The position numbers were made by a program, and so were the translations under genes. The notes beneath the pieces were generated by a model. The model was not told the origin of the DNA. It saw only the letters and a list, made by a program, of their open reading frames with translations, and made no database searches. A DNA stretch of 64,000 bases from Anopheles merus (taxonomy: Eukaryota; Arthropoda; Insecta; Diptera; Culicidae), in NCBI RefSeq assembly GCF_017562075.2, contig NC_054082.1, forward strand, positions 24,130,460 to 24,194,459, given 5' to 3'. This document shows positions 62,165 to 64,000 of the stretch, piece by piece (position 1 is the first letter of the stretch; the number at the start of each line of letters is the position of its first letter).

Positions 62165-64000
62165 TGAGTGTGGTGCTACTTTTTCCAAGTCTTTTTTAAA
62201 AAAGGGTGTTTTTGCTCCTCTTTTCTCGCCCGACACGGGGACGCATTGTTGTTTTGGGGGCGAGAAAAGGATCTCCAAAGCTGACGCTCTAAACCTGCCT
62301 CGCTCTGTGCCGGGCGGGAAGAAAATAAAAATACATGCACACACACACACACTCTCGTACACAATCCGTAACTCACACACACTCACGGGGCAGGAATTTT
62401 TATTTTCGCTCCAAAAGGATAAGGAAAAGCGAGCAAAAGAAAGCGGCACTCGGCTGTTCAGCACCTCCGAACCTGCACCAACACAGATAATTCTGGCGTG
62501 GTTCGCCTTTCGGTTCGGTTTCTTTTTTCCACGACTCTACACGGCCTTCCCTTCCGTGGGTGTCCACCCTGGTCCGCCAGGGGAAGGGAAATGGGTTGCG
62601 GAAAACGGGTCCGCTTCTATGTGGCTTCGGTTTGACGCACGAAAACGACGCATCGGCGGTGCGTGCCGATGGATGCGTTTGCCGCGTGCATGTTGCGCTT
62701 ATTGATTGCCGGCTGCATATGTGTGTTTTGCTCCGTGGGGATTGTGATTGGGGGAGGTATGGGAGGGGGTAGTTATTTCGCCATTTACTACACTAGCTCG
62801 CTGCCTAGACAAAACAACACACTAGCACGATTTGGGACGGGGAAACATCGCGTTTCTCTTGCACACATTCGGTGGGGTGTATGTGTTGTTAAGCAAATGA
62901 ATCGGGGTTTGAAATGAGTGAGCAATAATTTGGCAACTTTTCTATAAATTTTTAACTGTTAAACTGTTCAGAAGAACAAAAAAACATGCCAAGGTTAACC
63001 AAATGTGTGACAAAATGTACAAATTAAACATAAAAGTTAATTTAACTAGATTATGTTTATGTACACGTACAATCATACTCGTCTGTTATGCTGTGGAAAT
63101 AGTGTGGAGTACAAACTTCACTTAACTAATTTAGCCTCATAAACCAATCGCAGGTTTTTCCTAATAGAAATAATATCCAGCTCGGAATCGAATCCAACGT
63201 TAAAGTGTTTTTTTTTTTGTTATTTTCCTTCAAAACGGATGACAATAATGTCATTATACATAAAGTAATAAGCACTTTTTTCAACTATCTTAAAAAAATA
63301 CTCTCGTGTGTTTTTTTAAAAGGGATACCAAACAGTTTTTAAAAGAGTTGAAATAGTTTCTTAGCAGAAAAAAACAAGCAAATTCTTCGAAAAAGCCGAG
63401 GTGCAATCTATTTCTTCAATCGATCGTGTTCCAAAATTAGGCCCCTTAGCCGGAGGCCCTTAGTCGGCTTAATCTTTGTAGAATGCTGTAAAAAAAAAAT
63501 CCAAAAGGAAACTCAAATCCCGGTAAAAATTAGATGCAAGCTAAAACCGAATCCGAAGCGCAGCAGCAGCAGCAACGTACACACACACACACACACACAC
63601 GGCGGTGCAATCTTGCGTTCCAGCACAAAAGACAAGCTGCCGATATTTCTCCGTTTTCTAGAAATTCTACCTCGAAGCAGTTCCAATCGAAACCCAGTTC
63701 GTCAAACAAAGCAACGCAAAAACGGCCACATTCCCTGGGCAAACGCACAAACAGCAAACGCACAAGGAGAAAAGCGTGCGGAAAATGTGTGCAACAGCGG
63801 CTGGGGGAGAAAAAAAAATGCAATTTCAAATTTGTACCCAACGCACTCGCCGTTTGGGGCTGCTGAAGACCGAACCATGCAACGCATACGTACCACCGTC
63901 TCGCCTGCGTCTATGTGCGTTCGCTCGGGTGCGTCAAACGAGCGTATCGTCTCATCATCGCATACCCATTCCGGTCGAGCTGGACGCCAGGGAGACGAAT
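57122..64000. other. Upstream region, probably 5' intron of the zinc-finger gene; no gene supported
   Basis: The exon at 57121 begins at an acceptor, so upstream exon(s) of the zinc-finger gene must lie here or beyond the window. The sequence is rich in simple repeats: CTG at about 58750, GT at about 59822, 61713 and 62133-62164, CA at about 63577. 60280-60860 is strongly AT-rich. Open frames up to 240 codons exist on both strands but none shows a domain or conserved motif. Confidence 0.5.
62133..62164. repeat. (GT)n microsatellite
   Basis: A GT run of about 30 bases. Confidence 0.9.

Noticed and set aside
61742..62464. 240-codon minus-strand frame and 221-codon plus-strand frame over the same bases
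   Set aside because: Overlapping frames on both strands with simple-repeat-encoded runs (polyThr-His, Cys-Val) and no recognisable motif or splice structure.
1..64000. CRISPR arrays, operons, ribosome binding sites, prokaryotic elements
   Set aside because: The window is eukaryotic; repeats are microsatellites without spacer architecture.

Overview
The window is a metazoan, almost certainly insect, genomic segment. It has spliced genes with GT/AG introns, GC-rich exons in AT-rich and microsatellite-rich non-coding DNA, and several copies of a tRNA-derived SINE that resembles the SINE200 family of the malaria mosquito. The gene set and SINEs point to Anopheles, probably the An. gambiae complex. 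The genus is inferred; no search was run.

Layout. A probable 5' UTR exon (about 1088-1306) is followed by a 5.2 kb intron and the coding exons of a Schwannomin-interacting protein 1 orthologue (Schip1, +, 6535-9038). Convergent to it is the rRNA-processing WD40 gene Utp15 (-, 10137-11783). Utp15 is divergent from the tiny secretory-pathway gene kish (+, 12272-12638), whose start codon lies alone at the end of its first coding exon. Next come the OTU deubiquitinase gene Duba/OTUD5 (+, 13566-17776) and, convergent to it, the mitochondrial outer-membrane Omp85 gene Sam50 (-, 19465-21233). A small secreted single-domain von Willebrand factor C (SVWC) protein (-, 23255-28929) is split by a 5.1 kb intron. 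About 7 kb of gene-free DNA follows, with microsatellites and one SINE.

The right half holds a glycerol-3-phosphate acyltransferase gene (Gpat4, -, 39657-49008) and the 3' part of a Rotund/Roughened-eye type C2H2 zinc-finger gene (-, 53760-57121, 5' end not found). The remaining 6.9 kb (57122-64000) holds no gene I can support and is probably upstream intron of the zinc-finger gene.

Most notable is Gpat4. It carries two tandem, phase-matched (0/0) alternative versions of the exon that encodes the catalytic HX4D acyltransferase motif (43001-43237 and 40559-40792). The more conserved version is flanked on both sides by CU-repeat tracts in the transcript, an arrangement typical of PTB-regulated exons. 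The zinc-finger gene also shows a candidate alternative first coding exon (55632-55706) that splices in frame to the finger exon, mirroring the two-promoter rotund/roe arrangement of Drosophila. The genes are housekeeping or developmental and do not form one pathway; these two alternative-isoform loci are the main points of interest.
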